Shown: positions 43,452 through 51,748, counted from the stretch's first letter. The stretch is DNA of 56,731 nt from an uncultured Lachnospiraceae bacterium (GCA_910585965.1 CAJUHH010000021.1:1-56731), one strand, 5' to 3'. Notes: a model not told the origin generated them from the sequence alone. Program-made: numbers and translations.

Positions 43452-44522
43452 CTATCTGATATTCTGCAGAAGCTCCATTTTCGCTATTTTTTCTATAATT
43501 CCTACATAATCGCCGTTTTTAATCAGCGGAAAGGCGCCTCCTACGCGTATCTGAGAGATATGTTCCGGCAGCTGCATGCTTTTCAGGCTTTTATTAAAAT
43601 AAATCTGTATTTTGGAAATAATATCTACTTTTCTGACTTCTTCCACTGCCTGGGCGAATTTCAGATAGCGTTGTAGTTTATATGCTGCAATCTCGCTATG
43701 GTCTGTCACCATAATCACTCTGTTTGCCATGGACATTACCGCAATTTCCTTATCCTGCATACCGTTCCCAAGATCGATCACCACTCTGTCATAGGTCTTC
43801 AAGGACTCGATTCCCTTCAGCAGCTCCTTCATATCCTCCGGCGATAATGTCTGCAAATCCAATGGATTCTCGCATTCTTTAAAATAATAAGTTCCTGTCC
43901 CGTCCCTGGAAACGGAGCTTTCGATTTTCAATTCCAGCGTATTGCGCCTGCTTTTTACTGCGTATACCAATTCGTCAAAACCGGATTTGCTCTCTCCCGT
44001 AAAAGCAATTTCGCAGGAACCCAGATTTTCCAAATTCAAATACAAGACTTTCTCCATCTGTGAAAACGCCTTAGCCGCCGCACAGGCAATGGTGGAAGCT
44101 CCGATTCCTCCTCCCGCTGATACAAACGCGATAAAAGATGTCTTTCCGCTGACGATAGACGTATCCTTATAATGGGTATGTTCCTTCTTAGCGTATAGAT
44201 CCAGTAAATCCCTATAGATTTGATCTGCCCGCCGGTATTTTTCCAAATACCAGTTCCCATCTTCCTGCTCGTCGTCATTTTCCACCAGATATGCCCATAA
44301 CTGGCCGTTTCTGGATGCTTCCTCCACTTCTTCCAATTCCTCTTTCATTTCCCCGCCGACCAGGATCAGATCCGCCGTATTCGATTGAAAAATTTGCTGT
44401 AAATATGCGGGCTGCGTAAATAAATCCCACTGAAACTTATCATAATAATGTGAATTAAAATAGCTGATCAGTTTTTCACAATACAACTCATCCGCAGAAC
44501 AAACAGATACTTTGATTTTCAT
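43452..44522 (-). CDS. tadZ: TadZ/CpaE-like pilus localisation ATPase
   Basis: The 356-aa protein has an N-terminal receiver-like half (MKIKVSVCSADELYCEKLISYF) and a C-terminal MinD/ParA-like domain (about 120-350). The nucleotide loop FVSAGGGIGASTIA lacks the usual GKT lysine and appears deviant, while VLYLNLENLGSCE and YDRVVIDLGNGMQDKE are typical of CpaE. TadZ positions Tad complexes at the pole. It is the first gene of the pilus cluster and is preceded by the probable invertible promoter. Confidence 0.88.
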   Translation of the reverse strand: MKIKVSVCSADELYCEKLISYFNSHYYDKFQWDLFTQPAYLQQIFQSNTADLILVGGEMKEELEEVEEASRNGQLWAYLVENDDEQEDGNWYLEKYRRADQIYRDLLDLYAKKEHTHYKDTSIVSGKTSFIAFVSAGGGIGASTIACAAAKAFSQMEKVLYLNLENLGSCEIAFTGESKSGFDELVYAVKSRRNTLELKIESSVSRDGTGTYYFKECENPLDLQTLSPEDMKELLKGIESLKTYDRVVIDLGNGMQDKEIAVMSMANRVIMVTDHSEIAAYKLQRYLKFAQAVEEVRKVDIISKIQIYFNKSLKSMQLPEHISQIRVGGAFPLIKNGDYVGIIEKIAKMELLQNIR

Positions 44523-44551
44523 ATAGATTCACCATATCTCCGTCATCATAT

Positions 44552-44583
44552 TTTGTTTCATAAAGTAGACATTTTGAAACAAA
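44552..44583. repeat. Inversion site 1 (AG core), tadZ-proximal
   Basis: This 32-bp near-palindrome reads TTTGTTTCATAAAGTA and then GACATTTTGAAACAAA. Its central dinucleotide at 44567-44568 is AG. It matches site 2 at 28 of 32 positions in direct alignment, but the hexamer GTAGAC at its centre is the exact reverse complement of GTCTAC in site 2. Confidence 0.85.
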
Positions 44584-44586
44584 CGG

Positions 44587-44615
44587 ATTATAATAAGAAA
44601 AAGAATATATTTCTA
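44587..44615 (-). promoter_or_regulatory. Promoter inside the probable invertible segment, facing tadZ
   Basis: On the minus strand a perfect -10 TATAAT (44592-44587) lies 17 bp from a -35-like TAGAAA (44615-44610, 4 of 6). It points to tadZ. A weaker plus-strand pair, TTGTGC and TATTAT with a 17-bp spacer, lies in the same segment. Inversion would turn the strong promoter toward the recombinase. Confidence 0.6.
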
Positions 44616-44656
44616 AATTAGAATTGTGCAAATGATAGTTTATACATATTATTTAT

Positions 44657-44688
44657 CTTGTTTCATAAAGTCTACATTTTAAAACAAA
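44657..44688. repeat. Inversion site 2 (CT core), recombinase-proximal
   Basis: This 32-bp near-palindrome reads CTTGTTTCATAAAGTC and then TACATTTTAAAACAAA. The central dinucleotide at 44672-44673 is CT. It lies 1 bp before the recombinase stop codon. The centres of the two sites are 105 bp apart, ten helical turns at 10.5 bp per turn. Confidence 0.85.
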
Positions 44689-44689
44689 G

Positions 44690-45304
44690 TTATCCATTTT
44701 TCTCCAATTTTTTTTCATATTCCTTGCATCTCCTATAGAATGTAGAATAACTGATCTGCAAATTTTCTGCGGCCGCCCTTGCTGAAATTCTTCCATTTTC
44801 CCATTCTTCAAACATTTTTTCAAACTTGTTCGTTACTTCTAACCTTCTCCTTCCAAACTGAACGCCATTTTTTCTGGCAAGCGCGATCCCTTCCGCCTGT
44901 CTGCTTTTAATAAAGGAATGCTCCGTTTCTGCCACATAAGCTAAGATCTGCAGTACGAGATCTGCCACAAAAGTACCTGTCAGATCTCCATTCACGGAAG
45001 CGGTATTCAATAACGGCATATCGATCACCGTAATATTGGCTTCCTTCTCTTTGACAATCTTGCGCCACTCCTCCAGAATTTCCCTATAGTTCCTCCCAAG
45101 CCTGTCAATACTTTTAATACACAGGATATCCCCTTCTCCCAGTTTATGCACCAGGTCGTGGTATGCCGGACGCAGAAAGCTTTTTCCTGACATCTTGTCC
45201 ACATAAATATCTTCCCTTTCCACACCAATTTCCAGCATGGCCTCTATCTGCCTTGCCGGATTCTGGTCTTTCGATGAAACTCTGACATAACCGTATTTTT
45301 TCAT
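44690..45304 (-). CDS. Hin/PinR-type small serine recombinase (DNA invertase)
   Basis: The 204-aa protein has the resolvase catalytic domain with nucleophile Ser10 (YVRVSSKDQNPARQ), the RP-type YxDKxSG motif, SIDRLGRNYREI, and a long E helix (FVADLVLQILAYVAETEHSFIKSRQAEGI). The C-terminal HTH (about 160-200) contains GRISARAAAENLQISYSTFYRRCKEYE. The length suits invertases and resolvases. Two putative crossover sites lie directly downstream. The start is ATG 45304 after GGAAGGATGTACAA. Confidence 0.93.
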   Translation of the reverse strand: MKKYGYVRVSSKDQNPARQIEAMLEIGVEREDIYVDKMSGKSFLRPAYHDLVHKLGEGDILCIKSIDRLGRNYREILEEWRKIVKEKEANITVIDMPLLNTASVNGDLTGTFVADLVLQILAYVAETEHSFIKSRQAEGIALARKNGVQFGRRRLEVTNKFEKMFEEWENGRISARAAAENLQISYSTFYRRCKEYEKKLEKNG

Positions 45305-45391
45305 TTGTACATCCTTCCTTTTCTTTTGTATTCATAAACCGCCTGATACTGGCGCTTTATTTTACCATTATGGCATAGTTTTCCGGCGCAC

Positions 45392-45431
45392 AAAAAAAAT
45401 CGGCCCATTCTTTTTTTTGAATGAACCGATT
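45392..45431 (-). terminator. Rho-independent terminator behind the HAD gene
   Basis: On the minus strand AATCGG and CATTC pair with GAATG and CCGATT around an A8 loop, followed by eight T residues. It lies about 35 bp after the HAD stop and separates the sugar genes from the recombinase. Confidence 0.85.
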
Positions 45432-45464
45432 GTCTATCTTTTCTTCCTTTTTATTTGAATCTTT

Positions 45465-46337
45465 TTAAAATCCGCCCTCCTGTTCCTTTAGGAAATGCAG
45501 AAACCGCTCCACGCCTCCCCCAATTTGCCGCACGTTCTCCGGCCGCTTGCCATTTACGGAAGATACATCATAAAAATCGCCGTTCTTCGTTTTCTCCGTA
45601 ATCATAAAGCTGTCGCTCCCGTAAATCCCTTCTTCCAGCCCCACGAATTCATCCCCCCAAAAACAGCATTCTTCCCCTTTAATTTGAAAACGTTTCTCCA
45701 GTTCGCCGAAAATAACATCTGTATTATCGCTTTTGTCGCTGATTCCCGCTTCCAGATATTTCGCGTCACAGGTTGCTTTTATTTCCACCCCATGCCTTTG
45801 CCCCACGTTGCCCGCAATCTCCAGCAGCTCCCCAAGACCCCCCTTTATGCCATGGGCATTCAGAATCGCCTTTAACGACTCGATTTCGCTTTCCTGCATA
45901 AACAGATGTTCCCCCCTGTCCGAACCCGCCATCAAGTCAATCTTGCAATAGTTCGGACGGCAGAATACCACATCGGTTTCCAGCCCGTAAGATGCAAACA
46001 GTTCCCTGTGAATCCCATAAGCCGTATCATGGATGCGCAAAATCCCTTCCCTGTCTGGAATCCGGTCTGCAAATACCACCGGCTTTCCCTTCTCAAACCG
46101 GTAATTATACGCCCCCCTTCCCAGCCCCAGATACAGATGCTCCAATTCCGCTTCCGTAAAATACTCCTCCAGCTTTCCCCCCGCTATCTTTTCATAAGTA
46201 GTGCCGCTCACAATCACCAGCTTCACTCCTTTCTCCAGCAAGCCCTTCATAGCGGCCGCCGCTTCCTTCACCGGCGCTTTGCGGGAAACTACCGCCGTTC
46301 CGTCCCAGTCAAAAAAAATCCCTTTATACTTCTTCAA
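45465..46337 (-). CDS. HAD family hydrolase
   Basis: The 290-aa protein has HAD motif I DWDGT (FFDWDGTAVVSR), motif II VSGTTYEK, a lysine in ATCDAKYL and motif IV CCFWGDEFVGLEEG. It is larger than beta-phosphoglucomutase and its cap fits a Cof-type phosphatase. It starts with TTG at 46337, overlapping the GH65 stop and preceded by GGAGAAAA. It probably dephosphorylates a sugar phosphate made downstream of the GH65 reaction. The substrate is unknown. Confidence 0.83.
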   Translation of the reverse strand: MKKYKGIFFDWDGTAVVSRKAPVKEAAAAMKGLLEKGVKLVIVSGTTYEKIAGGKLEEYFTEAELEHLYLGLGRGAYNYRFEKGKPVVFADRIPDREGILRIHDTAYGIHRELFASYGLETDVVFCRPNYCKIDLMAGSDRGEHLFMQESEIESLKAILNAHGIKGGLGELLEIAGNVGQRHGVEIKATCDAKYLEAGISDKSDNTDVIFGELEKRFQIKGEECCFWGDEFVGLEEGIYGSDSFMITEKTKNGDFYDVSSVNGKRPENVRQIGGGVERFLHFLKEQEGGF

Positions 46338-48672
46338 TCCACTTTTCTCCTTTTCTATTCAGTTCCTTCTTTACGCCTCTTGCCATAAAACATGCCGGAA
46401 CATCGTTTTCCAGCTCCACTTCGGTTCCATTCCCGCCAACAAAAACCCTTAACCGGCTTCCCTGATAAGAAACAGGGAAGGAATAGCCTTCCCATGCCTC
46501 TGGCAGAAACGGCTCTATCCAAAGCATGCCGTTATGGATCCTTACCCCGCCGAAGCCAAAGACAATCGCCTGCCAGGTTCCTGCCATATTGGCCGCATGG
46601 ATGCCGGCATAAAAATTATTGTGGTAATCGTCCAAATCCATCCTCGCCGACTCCGCAAAATACCGATATGCCTCTTCCCTATATCCAATCCGGCAGGCCA
46701 GCATCCCAAAAATACACGTGGAAAGGGAAGAATGGTGCAAGGTGACTTCCTGATAAAAGTCATAATTCCTCCGCAGCTCTTCGATGGAAAACAAATCGCA
46801 ATGCAGCAGCAGCCCTAAAATGGCATCCGCCTGTTTCGACATCCGTTGCCTATAAACAAAAAGAGGATGGTAATTTTCATAAAGCAGATGCCTTTTTTCC
46901 TCAGGGATTTTGCTTTCATCCCAAGGCTTGCGCATCATAAACCCATCGTCCAGCGGATAGACCTGCCGTTCCTCATCATAAGGAAAATACATCTTCTCCA
47001 CGATTTTTTCCCAATACTCCGTTTCGTCCCTGGTAATCCCCAGACGGCAGGAAAGCTCCTCCAAAGCCGAAGGGTTCCTTTCGCCCATTTCTTTTAACGC
47101 CCAAAGGGCATCTTTGATATTTTCCCTCGCCATCAGATTTGTATAAAAATTGTTGTCCACAATCGCATTATACTCATCCGGCCCGGTGACTGCGCAGATG
47201 CAGTAACGCCCGCCTTTGGAAGGAACAAAACAGCCTACGTCCGCCCATACCCTTGCCGTCTCCACCAGCACTTCCGCCGCCCGCTTCTCCAGATAATCGT
47301 AATCCCCCGATACGTCCACATAAAGCTTGAAAGCATAGGCAATATCCGCATTGATATGGTACTGCGCCGTTCCCAGCGGGAAATAGGTAGAAGCCTCCGT
47401 TCCGTTAATCGTCCGCCAAGGATACAACGCCCCTTTTTCATGCCCCAATACCCTTGCCCTTTCCCTCGCTTCCTCTAACGTATCATAGCGGAAATCCAGC
47501 AATCCTTTTGCGAGCGCCGGTTCCGTATAAATAAACACCGGCAGGACATACATCTCCGTATCCCAGAAATAATGCCCCTCATAGCCTTCGCCCGACAGCC
47601 CCTTGGCTCCCATTCCTGTCCTGCCGTCCCTGCCCAGAGCCTGCATTACATGAAAAAGATTGAACCGGATTCCCTGCTGCAATCTTTCATCGCCAAAAAT
47701 CCTTACATCCGCCTTTTCCCAAAAGGCTTCCATATAAGCCCTCTGCTTTTCCAGAAGTTCCTCAAAGCCTTCCGCCTCCGCCCTTTGCAGCACATCCCGG
47801 ACAAACGGCTCCATCTTTTCCCTGCCGCCTTCTTTCCAATCCAGCACGCTGGTATAGGCTATCCACTTAAAAAGGCGCAGCTTCTCCCCTTCTTTTCCCT
47901 CCGCTTCATATGCCAGCCATACTCTCTTCCCCTCTTTTCCTGCCTCTATGCGGTATTCCCCTGCACGGAAAACATGACTGCACCCACAAGCCATGGCAAG
48001 CCCGCTGTTTTTTGCCGTTCCTTCATAATAAAGGCTTTCCTCCCCTGCCTCTATTTTTTCTGGCAGCAAATGCTCCCCGAATGGGCCGTAATCCACCAGC
48101 GGATTCGTTTTCCTCGTATGGTTCTCCACCTCCCCGTCCAAAATGGACATAAGACGCAGCTGCCCCGTAAAATTCAGCGGCGTCACCTCATATTCCATGG
48201 CCATCAAATTTTTATGGGCGAAAGAAACGAAACGCCTTGTACGGAGCTGTATCCGCTTCCCCGAAGGGCTTTCCCACTCCGCCTCCCTTTCCAGCACTCC
48301 TTCTTTCATATGCAGCGTCCGCCGGCTCTTTGCCAGCTTCCCCTTACGCATATCAAACTCTTCTTCCCCGAGGAAAAGTTTGATTGTCTTTCCATTGGGC
48401 AGGTTCAACAGCGTCTGGCTCTTCGTGGGAAAACCAAAGTTCCATTCCCCGTAACGGATTTCTTCGCTTTCATAAAACCCATTGATAAAATTCCCCTCCA
48501 GCCCTTCGTCCTCGGAAAACGGATACCCTTCTTCAAAAGTACCCCTCGTTCCGATATAACCGTTGGACAACGCAAACGTCGTCTCATTCCGGTAGACATG
48601 CTCCATCCGGAATTCTTCCTCCGTAATATCCCACGCCTCCACCGGATAAATCGCCTTATTATCCTTCACCAC
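46324..48672 (-). CDS. GH65 family disaccharide phosphorylase-like enzyme
   Basis: The 782-aa protein has the family N-terminus (YRNETTFALSNGYIGTRG), an alpha/alpha toroid with HYFWDTEMYVLPVF and a catalytic Glu in CAVTGPDEYNAIVDN. HHSSLSTCIFG near the end is the phosphate-binding region common to maltose, trehalose and kojibiose phosphorylases. It should split an alpha-glucosyl disaccharide with phosphate. The exact sugar cannot be read here. No pgmB gene is next to it; a HAD enzyme is. Confidence 0.9.
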   Translation of the reverse strand: MVKDNKAIYPVEAWDITEEEFRMEHVYRNETTFALSNGYIGTRGTFEEGYPFSEDEGLEGNFINGFYESEEIRYGEWNFGFPTKSQTLLNLPNGKTIKLFLGEEEFDMRKGKLAKSRRTLHMKEGVLEREAEWESPSGKRIQLRTRRFVSFAHKNLMAMEYEVTPLNFTGQLRLMSILDGEVENHTRKTNPLVDYGPFGEHLLPEKIEAGEESLYYEGTAKNSGLAMACGCSHVFRAGEYRIEAGKEGKRVWLAYEAEGKEGEKLRLFKWIAYTSVLDWKEGGREKMEPFVRDVLQRAEAEGFEELLEKQRAYMEAFWEKADVRIFGDERLQQGIRFNLFHVMQALGRDGRTGMGAKGLSGEGYEGHYFWDTEMYVLPVFIYTEPALAKGLLDFRYDTLEEARERARVLGHEKGALYPWRTINGTEASTYFPLGTAQYHINADIAYAFKLYVDVSGDYDYLEKRAAEVLVETARVWADVGCFVPSKGGRYCICAVTGPDEYNAIVDNNFYTNLMARENIKDALWALKEMGERNPSALEELSCRLGITRDETEYWEKIVEKMYFPYDEERQVYPLDDGFMMRKPWDESKIPEEKRHLLYENYHPLFVYRQRMSKQADAILGLLLHCDLFSIEELRRNYDFYQEVTLHHSSLSTCIFGMLACRIGYREEAYRYFAESARMDLDDYHNNFYAGIHAANMAGTWQAIVFGFGGVRIHNGMLWIEPFLPEAWEGYSFPVSYQGSRLRVFVGGNGTEVELENDVPACFMARGVKKELNRKGEKWIEEV

Positions 48673-48678
48673 TTTTCC

Positions 48679-49587
48679 TCATCCTCCCATTTCCCAAAAA
48701 ATCTCTTCCTCTTTCACAAAAGCATAAAGGAAATCCACCGCATCCGGTTTTAACGCCGTCACATGCTTCGATAACGCCTCCGCCTTCTTATTTTCCTCCC
48801 ACCGTTTTCCCCTCATAGAGTCCGGCACCGGAAAAACGATACGATCCTCCCACTTCAGCTTCCCCAATACCCTATTCTCTCCTTTGGCAGAACTCCCTTC
48901 CCCATCCGTTCCCTCTGCCCATAATTCCGGCGAATCAAAACCAGCCACTTTCCCTCTCCCTGGCCAATTCTCATCCCCCGCCCGGGAATGCACCAGTCCG
49001 CTGTAAAGCTTCGGCCGATACCCCTCTTCCTTACATTCTTCCAGTACATCCCTCACAAAAAAGAACAGCCCGCTATGATCGCCATGCGTATCCTCCGCCG
49101 CAGTGGTAAAAATATTCTCTGGCCGATACTTCCTAATCACCGCCTTCAAATCCCCATAAAACCCATTCCTCGTATACAACCCATGTTCCCCGTACTTTTC
49201 CTTATGAAACTCCTCCTTCTCCGGCAAACCATAAGTGGAAACACCGCAATGGGAAGGATGAACCCTTTCCCCATCCGACTCATGATACAACCCAAACAAA
49301 AAACTATCCCCTTCCGGCATCCCCGTATCCGCATACCCAAGAAACACCGCCTTCTCCTCCGGCACCCCAAGCACCCTAAGCCCCTCCAAAAATTCCCGCA
49401 GCCTAGCCCTGCCATCCGCGCCGTCCTTACTCCCATAATCCCCATTCGTCGCCATCACCACCGTCAAATCCACCCCATGCCTTACCGCATTCTCCATAAT
49501 CCCCGCGCACATCAAAACCTCATCATCCTCATGAGGCACCACCACCATAATACTCCCAAACCCTTCCCCAATCTCCCGTACTTCCAT
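48679..49587 (-). CDS. PIG-L family deacetylase
   Basis: The 302-aa protein has the zinc motif PHEDDEVLMCAG (18-29), with ATNGDYGSKD after it and EDTHGDHSG near residue 165. This is the standard LmbE/PIG-L set, so it probably deacetylates an N-acetylglucosaminyl compound. An RBS-like GGTGATTGGG precedes ATG 49587. It lies 6 bp ahead of the GH65 gene. Its link to the sugar pathway is inferred from position. Confidence 0.9.
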   Translation of the reverse strand: MEVREIGEGFGSIMVVVPHEDDEVLMCAGIMENAVRHGVDLTVVMATNGDYGSKDGADGRARLREFLEGLRVLGVPEEKAVFLGYADTGMPEGDSFLFGLYHESDGERVHPSHCGVSTYGLPEKEEFHKEKYGEHGLYTRNGFYGDLKAVIRKYRPENIFTTAAEDTHGDHSGLFFFVRDVLEECKEEGYRPKLYSGLVHSRAGDENWPGRGKVAGFDSPELWAEGTDGEGSSAKGENRVLGKLKWEDRIVFPVPDSMRGKRWEENKKAEALSKHVTALKPDAVDFLYAFVKEEEIFWEMGG

Positions 49588-49634
49588 CCCAATCACCCAA
49601 ACCTTTCTCCCAACCTACAAACCTCTACTCCACC

Positions 49635-49705
49635 CACTGCGAAGCGGCCCCGCCGCAAGCATCCCCCCACTCCACACCACTGCGAAGCGGCTCCGCCGCA
49701 AGCAT
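49635..49705. repeat. Two 28-bp direct repeats
   Basis: Copies at 49635-49662 and 49678-49705 begin CACTGCGAAGCGGC and end CCGCCGCAAGCAT, differing at one base (C or T). Each contains an inner GCGGC-GCCGC palindrome and they are 15 bp apart. They fall in the intergenic region upstream of the PIG-L gene. Confidence 0.85.
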
Positions 49706-49730
49706 TCATCCACTCCACACCAATATCTAC

Positions 49731-49759
49731 GGAGAATGCCCGCCAAGCGGGCATTCTCC
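49731..49759. repeat. 13-bp perfect hairpin with CAA loop
   Basis: GGAGAATGCCCGC pairs with GCGGGCATTCTCC around CAA. It has no following T-run on either strand. It stands directly beside the larger palindromic cluster. Confidence 0.85.
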
Positions 49760-49760
49760 T

Positions 49761-49870
49761 ATGTGAAGAGCGGTTCGCAACGCGAACTTGCGTTGCAAGT
49801 TCGCGTTGCGAACCCTAGAAGTTCTTGGCGAAACGCCCACTGGCGTGAGCCTTAGAACTTCTCTTCACAT
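49761..49870. repeat. Branched palindromic element of 110 bp
   Basis: An outer 10-bp stem, ATGTGAAGAG (49761-49770) with CTCTTCACAT (49861-49870), encloses two hairpins. The first has perfect 20-bp arms, GGTTCGCAACGCGAACTTGC (49772-49791) and its complement (49795-49814), with a GTT loop. The second is AGAAGTTCT (49817-49825) with AGAACTTCT (49854-49862) around an inner ACGCC-GGCGT stem. Together they fold as a three-way junction. It touches the stop of the permease gene. Confidence 0.85.
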
Positions 49871-50700
49871 TAACCTTTAACGGCCCCCGCCGCCACGCCC
49901 GCAATAATATATTTCTGCATAAACACATAGAAAATCATCAAAGGAGCCACGCCCAGCATCAGCATCGGGAACAATGCCGTCCAGTCCGTAGAAAACTGCC
50001 CGATATTCCTCGAAACCTCCTGCAAAATAACATCCTTTTCCCGGCTTTGCAAAAACAGCAGCGGAGTCATAAACTCATTCCAGACATTCAATGTCACGAT
50101 AATAACCACCGTGGAAATCACCGGCTTCAGCAAAGGCAGCACGATAGAAAAGAATTTCTTCCCTACCGAACACCCGTCGATTTCCGCCGCCTCCTCCAGC
50201 TCCCTGGGGATGGTGGACTCGATAAATTCCTTAAACAGGAACACGCCCTGGGGCGTATTAATCGCCACGTTGACGAGAATTACCGCAAACGCGCTGTTCA
50301 TCAGATGAAAGCTCTTCACAATCTTATAAAGACTTACGATATTCATCTGGAAAGGCACAATCAGCCCCGCAAGGAAAAAGAGGAAAAACCGCGTTCCCCA
50401 CTTCGTCTTCGTCCGGGCCAGGGCGTATCCCGCCATAGATGCGAAAATAACGATAAAAAAGACCGCCGTTGCCGTAATAAACAGCGTATTCCCAAACGCC
50501 CGGGGGAACTGCATGTTCTGCCATGCCGTCACATAATTTTCCACCATAAACACTTTCGGCAGTGCCAGCGGGCTTGCCGTAGCCTCCTGGGGGCTTTTTA
50601 ATGTGGTTACAATTAAATAATAAATAGGGATAAACCAGATAACCGCCAGTAAAATCATCACGATTTCCATCACCACTAAATTTCTTTTCCGTTTTATCAT
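49870..50700 (-). CDS. Carbohydrate ABC transporter permease (MalG-like)
   Basis: The 276-aa polytopic permease has six hydrophobic segments, and the EAA loop is EAAEIDGCSVGKKFFSIVLPLLKP. It starts at ATG 50700, overlapping the stop of the other permease by ATGA. With it, it forms the CUT1-type channel. No ATPase gene lies here, so a shared MsmK-type ATPase elsewhere is likely. Confidence 0.93.
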   Translation of the reverse strand: MIKRKRNLVVMEIVMILLAVIWFIPIYYLIVTTLKSPQEATASPLALPKVFMVENYVTAWQNMQFPRAFGNTLFITATAVFFIVIFASMAGYALARTKTKWGTRFFLFFLAGLIVPFQMNIVSLYKIVKSFHLMNSAFAVILVNVAINTPQGVFLFKEFIESTIPRELEEAAEIDGCSVGKKFFSIVLPLLKPVISTVVIIVTLNVWNEFMTPLLFLQSREKDVILQEVSRNIGQFSTDWTALFPMLMLGVAPLMIFYVFMQKYIIAGVAAGAVKG

Positions 50701-51602
50701 GATATCGCCTCACTCCATTTCCCCATTAATTTTGTTACAAAAGCACTGATTGCCAGCACGATAATAAAGAAACATACGCCGAATGCCGCGCCGGTGGAAT
50801 AAAACCCGTCCGAAATGCCTTTCTTCATCATTACCGTCATTACCGTTTCCGTCGCGTTGCCCGGCCCGCCGGAAGTCATGGAATAAATGATATCGAATAC
50901 CTTCATCCCCCCGATCAGCCCTGTCACCACGATAATCTTCACCGAAGGACACATCAGCGGAAGAGTGATATAGAAAAACCGCTGCAAACCGCTGGTTCCG
51001 TCAATATCCGCCGCCTCATACAAATCCTTGGAAATACTCTGCAAATTGGCAAGATAAATGACCATCGCCCATCCCGTCCACTGCCATACCTGCGTGAATA
51101 TAACGGAAAACAACGCCCTGTTGGCCGTAAAAAAATTAAACGTATCCAGCCCTATCCGATGGAATAAATTATTCACCAGCCCATAATCCGAAGAAGACAT
51201 GATAAAATTCCATAAATACCCGATAATCAGGGAGCTGAACACTGCCGGGAAAAAGTAAACTGCCCGCAGCAGATTCCTTGTCTTCAGCTTCTTATCCAAA
51301 ACCACCGCCAAAGGCAGTGCCAGTATCGTCTGGAAAGAAGTCAATAATATGGCATAAATCACCGAATTTTTAATCGCCGTGGTCATCAGCGGCGTATCGA
51401 ATACCTTCAGATAATTGCTCATCCCGACAAAATGCAGATTCACCGGATTCATATCCGTATAATCCGTAAAACTGTAAAACACCGTATATAAGAAGGGCAC
51501 GATGCTAAACAGCAGGTAAATCAAAAATGCCGGCAGAATAAATAGAATAAAATAATACCCAAGCGTTCCCGCTTCCCTTTTCCTAACGCCCGTTTTCCTC
51601 AT
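50697..51602 (-). CDS. Carbohydrate ABC transporter permease (MalF-like)
   Basis: The 301-aa protein has about six membrane segments and the EAA loop EAADIDGTSGLQRFFYITLPLMCP. AAGGAGAAGGAA precedes ATG 51602. It follows the binding-protein gene with a hairpin terminator between them, so it is probably expressed at a lower level. Confidence 0.93.
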   Translation of the reverse strand: MRKTGVRKREAGTLGYYFILFILPAFLIYLLFSIVPFLYTVFYSFTDYTDMNPVNLHFVGMSNYLKVFDTPLMTTAIKNSVIYAILLTSFQTILALPLAVVLDKKLKTRNLLRAVYFFPAVFSSLIIGYLWNFIMSSSDYGLVNNLFHRIGLDTFNFFTANRALFSVIFTQVWQWTGWAMVIYLANLQSISKDLYEAADIDGTSGLQRFFYITLPLMCPSVKIIVVTGLIGGMKVFDIIYSMTSGGPGNATETVMTVMMKKGISDGFYSTGAAFGVCFFIIVLAISAFVTKLMGKWSEAIS

Positions 51603-51668
51603 TTCCTTCTCCTTCCCGCTCCTTTTTTTCTAAATGGACACACCCGCTTGCACAAACTTGTACAAAAA

Positions 51669-51705
51669 AAGCGCCCCAAACTTCTCTCTTTCATTTGAGG
51701 CGCTT
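51669..51705 (-). terminator. Terminator between binding-protein and permease genes
   Basis: On the minus strand AAGCGCC and CAAA pair with TTTG and GGCGCTT, followed by a T-run. A second hairpin, CCCGACA with TGTCGGG (51711-51731), lies just upstream. Partial termination would favour production of the binding protein. Confidence 0.8.
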
Positions 51706-51748
51706 CTAACCCGACAATCCTATGTCGGGATGCTGTTTCTATACAGCC

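Noticed and set aside
44552..44688. Two palindromic operators for a dimeric repressor
   Set aside because: Possible, but the reversed core dinucleotide and the adjacent serine recombinase fit crossover sites better; kept only as an alternative in the finding.
45465..46337. Beta-phosphoglucomutase
   Set aside because: The protein is too long and its cap region and GDEFVGLE motif differ from PgmB, so only a general HAD call is justified.
47572..48753. A 393-codon plus-strand frame opposite GH65
   Set aside because: It is the antisense shadow of a gene with full GH65 motifs.
49635..49705. CRISPR array from two 28-bp repeats
   Set aside because: Only two copies with a 15-bp gap and no cas genes nearby.
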